From Gautieria morchelliformis (lineage: Eukaryota; Basidiomycota; Agaricomycetes; Gomphales; Gomphaceae), in NCBI GenBank assembly GCA_015179125.1, contig WHVA01000059.1, positions 124,001-188,000 on the forward strand: 64,000 bases of DNA, given 5' to 3'. The translations under genes were made by a program, and so were the position numbers. Within the stretch, counting starts at the first letter, position 1. Every line of letters begins with the position of its first letter. The notes beneath the pieces were generated by a model, which saw only the letters and a list, made by a program, of their open reading frames with translations, was not told the origin of the DNA and made no database searches. Positions 30,347-42,999 of the stretch are shown here, piece by piece.

Positions 30347-32484
30347 TATACACATATGCCCTATATTTGTTGTCTGAGTGTCGCTCAAAGTACTGTACTT
30401 TCAAGCTATATTTCCTTGTTACCGCTCTTGCCAAACACATCACGTAGGTTGCCGTGTTCAACTCCGCCTGGCCTGGGTTAGTAAGGTCCGCCATCCAAGT
30501 GGCTGGATCAAAGCATCACTGAACACGTGCTGTTGTCAAACCAATCCAGGCACTTGCGTCATACGCCCTGATCTCAGTCACCGCACGATACATCTGCTCC
30601 CCGTCCGGTTGTTTCCCCACACAACAGTTTTTCAAGTGGATACAGGATTGAAGGAGAAAGAAGGCCACGCAAGCGCTGACTCGGAAGCTCCAATATATCT
30701 ACTACGGTAGGTGAGTGCACCCAGTACCAAACAACCTTGAGCGAAAAACCCGGTGCCAGGGACAATAGCGCGTAGGAAGAGACGGCCGGAGGATTTGTGG
30801 ATCGCACCAAGTATAGCTTCATGGGCAGGGCAGAAATTTCCGAAGAGTGGACATTCGGATTGCTCCGGGGAGGGCAGAGAGGGCAGAAATTTCAAATACA
30901 GGTGATGGCTGAGACGCAAGGTTAAGGAAACGTCATGTAAGAGGAGAGGTCGACGTGCAAGGTACGAAACGCCAACATTCGACGCGTGGGTCTCGAGTCC
31001 TCGTGACAAGGAGGGGAGGAAAGAACGTAACCCGGAGTGTCCAAAACATTAAAGAGGTGCCTGGAGGTTCTCGTAGGCCGGACAACGCTTCAGAAAGGCA
31101 CCCCTCGGTTGATCCTCATATTTGCGCGCGTACCCAGTGCCGGTGGGGTGATATTCTTTGGCGAGCGCGTATAGACATTCCTCGTCGTATTCGATGGCAT
31201 AATCACCCAGGTATTTTTGTCCCTGAAGGGGTTCGGATCCCTCATGGCTGCCCACCTTATCGGGTGTATGTAGTCCCGCCAACGTCACGAAAAACATATA
31301 AGGCTTTCCAAACTCTATTTGCTATTCTATTCCACGAAGGTCACTTACGCACACGCACCACTGTGCATAGGCAAATAAAGGACACAAATCATTGCTATTG
31401 ACATGATAATAACTAAGCGTCAGGGTTTCGTTGAATATCGTTATTACGTCTACCTGGACGTGAAAGAAGTATGAAAGTTATTGCTGGACAGACGTTAGGC
31501 ACTAAGGCATGCAAGTTCAGTGGGCACCCGTCACTTCAGCGCTGGCTCGGGCGTTCAAATGTTCAGATCCAGACGTCATCGGGTATAGCCCTTAGTAACT
31601 TTAGCCTTTCAGGGACGTTCCCAAATGTATGTAGATGCTCCATTTTCCTCGAGCTGACCCTTCGCCTCATCTTTCCTTAAAATAGTTTCAACTGAGAATA
31701 ATTATAAATCGCGCGCGCTGCTGCAGTGTCGGCGCATCATTGAAATTGAAACTCCGGGTTCGACCAAAACCGTCGCCGCGTAGCCGCGTCGACGCGCGTC
31801 GTGGCCAGTGCGCGGTGTCGCGCTCCTGGCGCTAGGCATCTATCAGGACCGGCCCTCCGGGACCGTACTCAGTGGACCGTAATACTTTGTGATTTCCCAA
31901 TCTACGACCATATACTACCGCGACAGAGACGAGACACAACCGGGGTCCCCAACGAACCCAACGAGGGGATTTGTTCTCGTCCCGTGCTAACAGCAGGGGC
32001 TCGCTGTACCTCGTCTTAGCGCTGTCTCCTTTCATTGTCATCTTTGATGTACATCTAAATCAGGGTCTCACGAGCGGGATCCACACCTGATCATCGGATT
32101 TGGCAGATTGCAACAGGCCGCACTTGGGGAGTAATCACTTAGCGCCCCCGGTACCCATCTTTTGGTCAGATTCAGTCCTGCATATTTAGCCCTGCAACGC
32201 CTAAAGTACCATCTCCGAACACTCGCTTCCTCAATTTAGATCGAGATTCGTGCTATGACATTCGCCGAATGACTTTTCAGTCTAGGCCGTCTAGCTGGTA
32301 CCGATGGACATTGCAAGGGTCCAACCTGGCTGGCTTGATGATCCCATCGGGCTTATATTGACCGACCCCTTAAAGGCTCTTTCAGTGTATTGGCCGTTTT
32401 TTCCCTTTCAGGCGCCAAGCGTACCTACATAAACTAATTCCTCGATCGCTCCCTCGTCGCACTTCCTCAATATTCGTTTCCCCT
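30347..32484. other. Intergenic; unplaced minus-strand ORFs
   Basis: Minus ORFs at 30,632-31,009 and 31,049-31,297 (GDYAIEYDEECLYALAKEYH) could be part of a gene, but I could not find a consistent exon chain or family. 31,690-31,830 is rich in CGCG words. The laccase promoter lies at the right end, with CATAAA near 32,429. Confidence 0.35.
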
Positions 32485-35178
32485 ATGCTTTTGGTGTTGC
32501 TCTCTCTCTTTTTGGCTGCTGCAGCCCATGGCGCTTTGGTATACCGAGACTTTGAGTTGACTGCTCAAGAAATATCGCCTGATGGCTTCAAACGCAACGC
32601 TGAACTCGTGAACGGCATGTTCCCGGGGCCAGTGTTGACCGCGAATAAGGGCGACGTAATTCAGGTCAACGTCAAGAATCGTCTCCTAGATCCAACTATG
32701 GATCGGAGCACCAGTATTGTGCGCGACAACCATCTTTTATTCTCCACTTTTACCAACACTTATTTTGCAGCATTGGCATGGGATTGTATGATTCGGTTAT
32801 AGCAGCACATGGTACCTATTTCTAACATTGAGTCATTAAATCAGCTGCAGCCTCGCAATGCCCAGTATGCATTCAATTGTCTATAGTGGCCAACATATTC
32901 TCATGCCTCCTTCAGAAACGATGGCGCCTCCTTTGTCACACAATGCCCCATTGCCCAGAAGTGAGAATAAAGTCATATCAACCTCGACTAATGACTGTTT
33001 CTGAAGTATTTGATCACTAGCCAGTCTTTTCTTTACACTATTCTTCCCGAGGAGCAAACGGGAACTTATTGGTGCATAGGTTGAATTTTATTCTACTTAT
33101 CTCTCTAACATCGGCTCCAGGTACCATAGTCACCTGAAAACCCAGTATGTTGACGGAATCCGCGGCGCCCTCGTCATATGTACGTCCAGATGAATGGTAT
33201 ATGGTATGCACTGCTAGAGACTTACTCAACCTACCAGACGATCCCGATGATCCGCAGAGGGACCTATACGACGTGGATGATCCGTCTACGTACGTGGGCT
33301 ATGCGAACTAGCGTGAACTAATAACATGAATCTATATCCTTGAATTTAGAATCGTAACTTTGGCCGACTGGTATCACGAGTCTGCGCTCAACTTAACCAG
33401 CAAGTTTTCTCTCGCGTTTTCGTGTTTGGTGATGTACTGAGTTTGGCCAGACGCCTTTTTTGCGGGAGCGCCAGAGCCGAACCCAGATTCCGGTCTCATC
33501 AACGGTGTTGGACGGTACACGGGTGGACCTGCGACCCCCTGGGCTAGGATCAACGTCACAGCTGGAAAGCGTTATCGGTTACGTCTCATCGGAATGTCCA
33601 CTGCAGGTATGGTATGGCTTGTATGAACTGTGAGGACGGGCGCCTGACCGAATCATAGGCGCTTTCGAGTTTTCAGTTTCCAACCACTCAATGACTGTCA
33701 TTGAGGCTGACGGTAACGCTTATTTCTTCTAGTTAGAGACGACAATTAATTTCAGTGTTGACAATCACAGGTATTGCCCATCAGCCCTACGTGGTGGACT
33801 CTATCCCAGTTTTGCCTGGGCAGCGTTATAGTGTCATCGTGCGTGAGATTCATCACATCTGCACCATTTGTTGTGTTGAATCCTTGAAATAGATTAATGC
33901 CAACCAAACCATTGATAATTACTGTGAGTTGCCGTCTTCTACTTCCCTTGCCTATACCCAACGTTCTGGAGATAGGGATCGGCGCTAAAATGACAGACAT
34001 CAATCCTGGTTGTAAGTGATGTGTTATGCCATTCCCATGCTCGCTCTCTGACTTGCTATGAAAAGTCCATGGAACGTCCCCTACTTTTGCGGTCCTCCAT
34101 TATGATACGGCCCCAGATGCCGACCCCACTGCCCCACAACCTACGGGTCTCCCGGAGGGTGGCATAGAGTTTCAAGAGTTCAACCTCATAGTATGTTTTG
34201 AAAGCGGCTTATGTGTACCGTGACTCACTAAGCTACTGGTCTTTTTTCTAGCCCCTTCAGAACCCAGGTGCACCTGGTGGCGATGGGCCAGCTGATCACG
34301 TCTTCAACCTTACCTTCGGCCCTGACGCGATTGGTCACCCCAATGGGGATAGTTGGGTAATTATATCGTCATCCTTGGCTACGTGGTGCTTAGCGTCTGA
34401 TTAAATTATTCAGCTCATCAATGACATTCAGTATAAATCACCTTCTGTACCTACATTATTGAATATCCTGTCCTCCGGCAGCTCTGGGTCTGACATCATC
34501 TCTCGCTATTTATTTTCCAAAACTCACATAGGAACAGGCCACAATTTACGCCCTCTGAACATACTTTGACTATACAACCTAACGCCGTTATTGAGATAAT
34601 TCTCTTCACTCTCCTAGGCGGCGCGGGTCACCCCTTCCACTTGCAGTACGTGACGCCTGTTCTATCACCATTATCTGGGCTGGTTTAAGATACTTGTCTC
34701 TTCAGCGGACACGCATTTGACGTTGTCCAATCATCTAGTGGCGGTCCCAACTACATAAACCCTCCGAGACGCGACGTGGTTGCTAGCAGCGGGACCACTG
34801 ACAAACCTGTACGCATCAGGTTTAGAACAGATAATGCTGGTGAGCTACACGGATATTTCATTCAGATCACTTGCTGACGATTTATGCTCAGGCCCTTGGA
34901 TACTACACTGTCACATCGAGTGGCATTTCAGTAAGCAACCCCCCGCGCTTTACAGGCCAGATAAGCAATCGGCATGCTGACCTGAACAATCTTTTTAGCC
35001 GCTGGACTTGCTGTCGTCTTTGCTGAGGATCCACAGGGTAAGAGTGCCACTTATTTGACGTGCACTCACTCATATCCCTTGTCCAGGCATTAAAAAAGGA
35101 CCGGAGTCTATTCATCCTAACAAACAATGGGGGCAACTTTGCGACATCTACAATAAGCTCCCCACCGAGCTTCAATAA
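32485..35178 (+). CDS. Laccase (multicopper oxidase)
   Basis: The gene has well over ten short introns. A signal peptide (MLLVLLSLFLAAAAHG) is followed by ALVYRDFELTAQEISPDG. All four copper signatures are present: HWHGI(L) after the first intron, GTYWYHSHLKTQYVDGIRG split by an intron, HPFHLHGHAFDVVQSSSGGP, and GPWILHCHIEWHFTAGLAVV. The residue ten after the type-1 copper Cys is Leu, the class with medium redox potential. The C terminus is NKQWGQLCDIYNKLPTELQ. Laccases are secreted phenol oxidases used in lignin attack, pigment and fruit-body formation. Splicing is consistent except at 33,405-33,475, where the frame is lost by one base at a run of six T (33,456-33,461). That could be a sequencing error or an inactivating mutation. 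It is convergent with PFF1. Confidence 0.85.
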
Positions 35179-35422
35179 TATTTCTACGTATCGCATCTGC
35201 CGCTTTTCTTTATGTAATAGTCACATTTCTTCAGAGGTGATAACTCTGAGGCATATTCATCGTATACTATAGCACACAATATTTGTATGGACTTCAATGC
35301 CAAATAATGAATTAGCCACTTACAACCTATAGTAAGCACCGATGTCTGGGCCTGAGGTAAGAAAAAATCGCTTGTTACGTGAGTCGACCTGCACCGTCCT
35401 TATCTCCAGTAATACGGACCTT
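35179..35422. other. Convergent spacer
   Basis: About 245 bp between the ends of laccase and PFF1; no separate feature. Confidence 0.5.
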
Positions 35423-38400
35423 TTAAACCACGCTTACTCCTCCCAGAGTCCCGAAAAGCAACGCATCGACGGCCCCCTCTGTGTGTAAATCTAGCCAGCT
35501 GTGTATCTGCCCCAACAACCGTAAGTCTGCCCCACGTTCTGAATCTTTCAGAGACTTCTTCGCTGGCCATTGGACAGCCTCTTTTGTACCGACAAAGTTG
35601 ACTTTAAGCCCTGTCTCGTCAGCGTTGGTTGGAAGTTTGATGACAAGATCGACAGTCCACGTATCAACACCATAAAACGAGGCTTCTTTGATGTGGTGGC
35701 GCGCCAGATGTTGCGGAGGGTTGTCATCTAGGCTCCACTTCAACACATGGGCATCGAAGGCGATCACTAGACGACTAAGATCAGACGGTGTTCGGAATCT
35801 GGTGTAAGCAAGTCACCACCAACCTGTCCAAATAACTCCAGGATGGTCGACCCGGAGGGTAAGGCTTCGAGTTCCAGCTTGTGTGTCTATGATATTATTC
35901 ACAGCTGTGACCTTGAACGAATTGACATCCCTCCTTGATGAATCCATGCTCTCCAGTTCAGGCAATCGTATTTGGTATGGCGTCAAGAACTGCCACAGAA
36001 ACAGCATTTCAGTCCGAATTATTATAGCTTGCAATTAGGTGACTAACCGCCGAAAACGGATATAGAGTATCCCAATCCCCATTCCAATCGTCTATGACAG
36101 AGAATTAGATACGCTAGCAATACCACTTGACAGAGACGCACTCATTTCGACAGGGCTCAAGGCATACTCGGGGCCACGGTTAGACTCCCCAAAGGTTTGC
36201 GCCAGGTCATTCACCAGACTGAGTAGACCGGGCGAACTGTCCGCACCAGCAAAGTTAAGGTGAAACTCCCCCGTCGTGATCTTGGCGAATCACCTTCATG
36301 AGTAACGTGTATTCACCGATATTGATATGATATACGTACGTTCTCAGATTGTATGACATACAAACGCTTGGGGTGCATAGCGTCAAACTGGGGATGCAGC
36401 GACATGATTCCCATAGCTGTGACGGAGAGCGCCGTAAATAGAACAGTAGCCACAAGAGTAATTTTGCGTCCAAAGCGGTGAGAAAAGGGAATGGCAAGTG
36501 GAAAGGCATAAAAGCCAATCAGAGCAGTCATGCTTGCAATGATGAACTCGGCAGGCGCTTTCTTAAACGATTCTTTAGGAAGACGGCCTTAAAATAATCA
36601 AGCATGCAAGCCTACCTCTCCCATACGACCTGTCTGATGCACAAAATATTGAGAAAGTCGATTCAATATGTGAGGGGACTCACCAGAGGCACGAATACAT
36701 CTGCAGTGCCACACCACACCTCCCCTCCGACAATCAGAGGCACAAGACCTGCAAGCACGTACGTTCGTAGGTGCACATCCTCGGGCTGCTTCCTTTGCAT
36801 GGTGTTCAGCATGAGAGCGAGAAACAATGGCAGGGCTACTAGGAACAGAAACGATGCAGAGCCGAGCTCAAAAATGGACTGCAGTATTACACTGAGAAAA
36901 CTATAGAGCAGAAGTAACGAGGACAAGATGGAGCTTTCATCTTGGTGGGCTGGATGGATGAAGAACAGCTGTGGCACGAGTGCACCTACGATCGAGCTGT
37001 CAGGCGTGATTTACTTGAGTACCAATGTCCGCACCTGCGATGGCAGGCGGGCCATATAAAACAAGGGGAAGCCATTCCCGGGAAAACCAGCTGAGAGCCT
37101 TGCCGAGAACCATAGTCATGAATAATGCGACTATGTTGGCGCCCATGAGTGCGCCTACAAGTCCAGTCAACAAGTTCCGCAGTCCTCTCAACTGCTGTTT
37201 TACGAAATTGAAATTGGTCGGGGCATCGGAGGCTCCCCAAACAAGCGTGACAGCAGCGACGAAGAGCGAGGTGTACATGGCGGACGCGGAAGAAAAGGAA
37301 TAGGTGAAGAACCATGTGCCAAGGATGGAAAAATAGGCGATGCGAGGCTTATGAGGGGCCGTTTCTATAAGAGAAGGCAGAGGAGACGAAGACCCTGTGA
37401 AATGGAGTAGCAGCGCCAGTGTATTTTCCGCCATGTGCTACGGGCTAGTGAGCTTCATGAATCGCGAGAGGTCAACTGCTCACTTGTGCCACACCGGGCT
37501 CAATGTACTCTACGAGATCCTAGAAGTATGATGTTCCCATGATTGAGTACCTAACTATAGCCGGGAGGTGCAGGAGAAGTGAGTAAAATGATTACCTTTT
37601 GGGTATGATAAAAATAGCTGTGGCCCACGATGGCCATCTGCAAAGTTGTTCAAACGCGGGTAAAACAGGTAACTCCAGAACACACATCAACACCTGTCAC
37701 GTTCAGATACTGCTCAAACTGACGGAAGTCCGTGCTGTTCTGGTCCGATACTGGTGAGATATTTGGGTGGGCGCACGCAATTTTTGGGAACGCAACTCGG
37801 ACAGTATAATTCCTGAAGAGAAAATATCGTTCGCAAGGACTGTACCGTAAGGCCTAGTTCGACGGGAATCTATCACGTGTATCTGACACATAAAAGTGTG
37901 GTACTGACCTAGGAACCTTTGAATAAGCTTTTACCATCTCTTCTGAAGTGGCTTGGAAAAGCAACTCGGGGCCTCTCGTACCGGCCGCTAGGAACAGATT
38001 AATAATAATCTGCGAAAAATAAAAAAATATATGCCTTCAAGGTTGATAACTGCCCGCACACTAAAGAAGGTCAGCACAATACAAATACGCTGCTATCGCG
38101 AGCACACACGTCTTCGCAGTAGGGTCTTGGGTCGAATAGAGATGGGACCCGTCTTGCAAGGATTCCTCAGCATTATTGAACACTGGGGCCAGTTTCGAGT
38201 GAAGGAGGTTAAACTGAGGTGAGCGAATCAAATGATAGGATCCCTACGAAATATAATAGCATTGCTCGGTTCCCAATCTTTGGTGTGGATGAGGACTCGA
38301 ATACATTCGAGCATAACTCCAACGGGAAGCGCATCATCTGCAGCACCAGGGCTCGGCGGCGTACTGTCAATGTGAGAATTGACCAGGACAGCATGCTCTT

Positions 38401-39006
38401 TTCCAGCGGCAGTACCGTTCGAAATGCGGACAATTATGTTAGAAAGGTTGACATATGTCTTATAAAGCCTGTAACCCATGATATCGAATCTAAATAACAA
38501 GACACACCATCGGTAAAAATCACACGACACAAGAAGAGTCGACGCACCGATGCTTCCCGCTCCCTTCTTGTCTCCACACTTCGCATTCTAGATGACGACC
38601 TACACGCACTTGGCGCACAATACTCTCGCACTCCTTTGCTATTTTTTGAACCTGACCGAGCATCCAGGCATCGCCCTCAGCATGTTCTTTAGTCCCAACC
38701 GTGCGATACCCGATTTTGGCAGAGAGGTGCTCTGCTACCGCGAGAATATGGAACTCCGATGGACGCAAGTCATCCCTATGCACGTATAAGAGCTCAACTG
38801 AAGTAAACGTGCATGAAAGATTGCGGACTTACTGCGCCACTGGTCCAATGGGAACTGGCAGCGCTGACAAAGCTGTGAGCGCACGACCGTGTCAGAGAAG
38901 CGAAGGACATACCATAGTGTTTTGTCACTGCCCACCACAACATACACACATGAAGCGGAACAATCATCAACAACGATGGTAACAGTCCCCATTTCTTGTA
39001 CGCCAT
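35423..39006 (-). CDS. PFF1: Vacuolar membrane protease, M28 family
   Basis: A many-exon minus gene starting MAYKKWGLLPSLLMIVPLHV (first membrane segment). The peptidase M28 domain has YLSAKIGYRTVG-like lead-in, AVLVNSHIDSTPPSPGAADD (His and Asp metal ligands), FNNAEESLQDGSHLYSTQ (Glu-Glu catalytic/metal pair), RAVINLEAAGTRGPELLFQA, RPYGTVLANDIFSSGII, and MAIVGHSYFYH with DLVEYIEPGVAQ (later His ligand region). Several membrane segments follow (37,434 to 36,313), then a lumenal C-terminal part with DHPGVIWT, AHVLKWSLDDNPPQHLARHH and ASFYGVDTWTVDLVIKLP. This order matches fungal PFF1, a zinc aminopeptidase-like protein of the vacuolar membrane. The metal-binding set appears complete and no lesion was noted; exon ends in the middle part were not all fixed. 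Confidence 0.85.
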
Positions 39007-40049
39007 CGTGGTCGGAGTGCTTGCGCTTTACTAACAGTCGCCCTGTCCACAATCTTAGCTAATACCCCTAGATTGAAACTTTTTTGCCCCCTTCCCCTCG
39101 AGCTTGCTCGGCTTTCGTCTTTGAATTGGATCGAGTAAGAGTTTGGTGATATATTTTCAGTCTCTCACTGCTGAATAATAACCATTTAGTACAGGCTAGT
39201 TATGCCCACTAGTTGCAGAATGACCAAATTAGATCCAGCTTTCATCGAACCACCACTTCGTTATCCTTGTTTTCTTATATATAATCAATCTAATTAACAC
39301 AATAGGTAGGTAATGTGAAGTACAATAGCTTTACAACAACACATTCAAAAAGCCATCCAAAGCAAATCGACAAACGTGTCTAATACCGCCAGTCAATCAT
39401 AGGGCAATTCTCGTGCACCCTTTTCTCCAGCACGTCCATCTGTGCGAAATGCCGCATGCCTTTTGTCACCCTCTATATTCCTCCCACGACCTCTCCCTCT
39501 TCCACGCTCCTATCCCCCACCACGTCAACGCCCACCCCTCTCAGATTTTGTACCGAGGAACCTGGTCGATAAATTATGATTAGGGCCATGCCCACGATGC
39601 CCTTCTATCCCATAAACTGGTCCACGTGGGATGTCGCGCGGAGGCGGCCCATGAAGCCGCCCTTTGGGGGGCGATGGCGTGTCATATTGGGTCATAAGGG
39701 CGATAGGGGTCCATTCGGGTCCTCTCAGTTCCCTAGGGGTGCAGGCTTTTGCCAGGACGCCACACATTCGGAGGTTGAGCCATATTCGGATTGTTGTATA
39801 ATGGGGGCGGGAGCGAGTGGGGCATGCCCCCCTGCTGCCCAGGGAGGGAGTGATTGAGGTGGGGGAGGCATGGGTGCGGGCCCCAACCTCAACCACAACC
39901 TCAACCACAACCCAACGCCAACACCAACCCAACAGGTTACCGTATAAAGCTTGATCTGACTTGGAGTCATCTGCACTGGTCGTTTTCGAGATGTCATGGT
40001 CCATGTAAGAAAAACCATGTGGAAATTAGGTGGTGAGCCCCTGCGAAAT
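39007..40049. other. Low-complexity intergenic region
   Basis: Contains AT-rich DNA (39,130-39,380) and a G/C-rich part (39,600-39,920) with a short CCTCAACCACAA tandem repeat near 39,887-39,912. An ORF on the minus strand there only reflects the repeat (VGVGVG, WLRLWLRLG). Confidence 0.45.
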
Positions 40050-40726
40050 CACTTCCCGTAATTGGACGACGTTGGGTGATTCAAACACTTTAAGATACGG
40101 ATTTCACGTAATGGGGTTGTGAGCATTCCTTCTTTTTCGTTGTGCATTAAAATACGCTTCAGCGCCACTGCAGTCGGCGTCGGACGGTGAGTTGCTTTGT
40201 GGAGCTCACTTAGAACACGGCATCGGTGTAAAGAATGCAGAAGAAACAGAGAGCCACTCACCCGAATGTCCCCAACTTTCGTCGTGACATCATCTGTTAC
40301 AACCAACAAAAACTGGGCCATACGTACAACGCTGCTGAGACACGGTGCGTTTCACAGATGGACGACGAGATTTCTTAGGACTGTCCTGACGCGGCTTTAC
40401 CGAATATGACTTTCTCGTGCCGTGTCTGATGATGCCCCAGACCCTGGCCCATTCGCATGCTGTATAGCCTCTATTGCAGGCTTTGAAGAGCTCTCTCCGT
40501 TCTCTTTGCACACGTGGAGATGGATCAGGTAGCGGTCGTCGGTTCAGATTTTCGTGCTGGAGCTTGATGCGTTGGAGGAGAAAGCGAGGGAGAGCGAGAC
40601 GAGGAACGCGCGCCACGTTTCTTGAACGAAAACGGTACACGGCTGTTGTGAAATTTCTGCACTGGTCAGCCAGGGTGAGCATCTGGCTAGCTTGTCATCG
40701 AGCTCGCCTTCCTCCGGGGAAGACAA
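40050..40726 (-). pseudogene. Truncated BUR1-like CDK fragment
   Basis: The minus strand starts MSSPEEGELDDKLA, a typical N terminus of fungal BUR1/CTK-type transcription kinases. It runs through a basic, Arg-rich region in shifted frames and reaches YGPVFVGCN, then DDVTTKVGDIR at the place of the glycine loop. After an intron-like stretch, HKATHRPTPTAVALKRILMH, NEKEGM, LREIRILKCLNHP give the VALKR lysine and the PSTAIRE-like helix region. The sequence ends right after LNHP; the whole catalytic lobe (HRD, DFG) is missing. The GEGTFGEV loop is lost. It is a decayed 5' fragment of a duplicated gene and cannot be active. Confidence 0.8.
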
Positions 40727-41054
40727 CGCAAGCCTTTTCGAGGGTCATTGACTTGCAGGTGGCAAACTTGCTCGTTTGCATTAATAGGCAAAGGCGCGCA
40801 AGAGAGGCATCGGCGTAAAGCCGCTGCAAGCACGCACTGGCACTGGCAGCCGGTGGGACAATATGGCTTTATACAACGTATCTGTCAGCAAGTTGAAGGA
40901 ATTTTACAATGCGCTTCAAATATGGGTCTTTCAAGAACGCAAGGACATGTATCGAGGGTTTCGACATTACATAGCTCCCCAAATAAGACGATGCCAGCAG
41001 TCTTACTGCTCAACCGCCCTCATCTGCTCAGCGGGATATCTGTTCAAACTTCCA
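40727..41054. other. Spacer, no supported gene
   Basis: A plus ORF across 40,863-41,195 overlaps the end of the minus-strand reductase and has no motif. Confidence 0.4.
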
Positions 41055-42672
41055 TCAGAGGTTATGCAACGCATGCGACAGAACGACGAACCGTGTTCCC
41101 TGTATGTTTGCGGAGTCGATGACCTCCCGTATTGCCTTCAATTCCCCCGGCGTGAAACAAATATCACGCGACTTCCAGTTCTCATCCAAGCGTGAAATCG
41201 ACTTGGTGCCTGTGTTCATGAGCCTCAAGAGCGCACGCTAGTACGATGAAACTGACCTGGGATAGGGATAATATCGTCGCCCTGTGCCGCTACCCAGGCG
41301 AGAGCAAGCTGCGCAGGCGTGATGCCTTTCTTCGCTGCGAGCCCTTGCAGCTTCTCTACGATCTGTGCCACATACAGCGATGTATCCGGCCACAGGATAT
41401 AGCCCAAATAGCTACACACGCACCATGTAGTTATTGTCCCAGTTCTCCTCTTTGAAACGAGGGTGGGCGCGTCTCCTGTCATTGGGATCCAATTCTGCAA
41501 GTGTCTTGTACCTCCCGGTAAGGAAACCACGTCCTAAGGGGCTATAGGCTACTACTGGAATCCCGAGTTCCCGTGCCGTGGCAAGAACACCATCTGCTCC
41601 CATATGAGCCGACTTAGAAGTACAAGAGCGATCACAAGACGACGTACTGCGCTCAATATCGGTTGTCCAGGGTGAGTACTCGACTTGAAGGGCCGATATC
41701 CTTGCAACCTGGATTGGCCGAATATGAGGTATATGTACTCCCCGAAGGCAGACACACGAACCTTTGCAGCCTTTCTCAGGGTCTCGGCATTGGGCTCGGA
41801 TATTCCGATATATTTGAACTTCCCAGCCTTACGGAGTTCCTCCAGCGCGGTGTAGGTCTCCTCGATCGGACTGGTTGACGCTCAATGGATTATAGCACAG
41901 GCGACCACGGCGAAAACAGGAGACATACACTTTGGGGTCGACTCGATGCTGGTAATATAAATCAGGGGTACATCCAAGTCTTGAAATTGATTCCTCGATA
42001 CACTCTTTGACGTATGCAGCATCGCCTGTGGGTTGTGGCTTCTGAATGAAGTGCGGAGGTGATGAAAGAAATCTCATCACCTCTGACTTCGCCAGTTGGA
42101 AGGAGGGTCTTACGATCAAAGACGTTCCCAAATTTGGTGCAGAGAAACACTTTCGAGCGGTTATTTCCTTCTTTCAAGACCGAGCCTTCCCAGAAAATTC
42201 AAAAACGTCTGAACACCTGTGTAGTCCCGCTTACCGATAAGCGTCTCGCTAGGATGCAACCATTCTCGATAGGCACTTCTGTCATACTCGCACAGCGAAA
42301 CGACTCACTTGTGGCCATATCCATACATATCGGCGCTAGCATGGGCCAGTCAGCACTATGTTTGAAGAAGTGGTCCCAAACAGGAACTTGCGTGTCCCAA
42401 AATGTTGCCCCAATGTCAATGGCATGCCTCAACACTTTCTTGCTCTCTTCGTCGTCCGCCTTCCCATAGACATTGCTGAGTCCCTGGTGATAATCCCAAT
42501 TGATGGCAAGGTCCTCTCAGGCTGAGAATGAGCGAACGCACCATACCGCCAAAACCTTACGGATACGCAAAATTTCAACATGCAATGGGGCTCATCCAAG
42601 TCACATATCAAACCTACCGGGCGACGGAACTGTGATCCCTTCAACCTGGCGGAGATGCAGGTTAGTGGCCAT
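41055..42672 (-). CDS. Aldo-keto reductase (AKR)
   Basis: Minus-strand gene starting [12 protein letters not shown]. Exons give [28 protein letters not shown], then ADMYGYGH with the catalytic Tyr, [10 protein letters not shown] (Lys), LYYQHRVDP (His), [71 protein letters not shown] and a tail ending SHALHNL. The FWDT/ADMYG junction needs a GC-AG intron (42,391 to 42,336, donor GCAAGT). AKRs reduce aldehydes and ketones with NADPH in the cytosol. The Asp, Tyr, Lys and His of the active site are all present. The weak point is the first junction: the usual GFGAMGLS block is not cleanly recovered (a YHQGLS reading is found), so exon 1 is uncertain or altered. Confidence 0.75.
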
Positions 42673-42999
42673 GGTCGTCAGAGGTCCGAGGGTGACGAGA
42701 ATACGTTATATATCGGATCTTAACATACTTAAGCATAGCATAGATAAGCAACATATCATATTTGGACCGATGGATGGACAGAAAGAAGTCGCCAGCAAAT
42801 TGCGAGCTCACACGGCAGTGACGGCTCGACTCGGAATCAGCCAATTTCGGGGGCAATTGAAGTCCGCAGGTACACACGTGTGTAACACAGCGTGTTATAC
42901 ACACGGTATTTTAGAACAGTAAGTATCAATTTACGCTAAGTAATGGTATAACCAGATCAAATCAGTGATCACGAGACGCGTCCTCTTGCCTGCCTCACC
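42673..42999. other. AKR upstream region
   Basis: Divergent spacer between the AKR (-) and the hypothetical ORF at 43,000 (+). An inverted motif ACACGTGTGTAACAC...GTGTTATACAC lies near 42,874-42,902. Confidence 0.4.

Noticed and set aside
39525..40004. 159-codon minus ORF with WVVVEVVVEVG
   Set aside because: Reflects a short tandem repeat; no start context, introns or similarity.
42199..42435. AKR lacking its catalytic Tyr, as suggested by the uninterrupted minus ORF
   Set aside because: A GC-AG intron brings ADMYG into frame, so the Tyr is most likely present.
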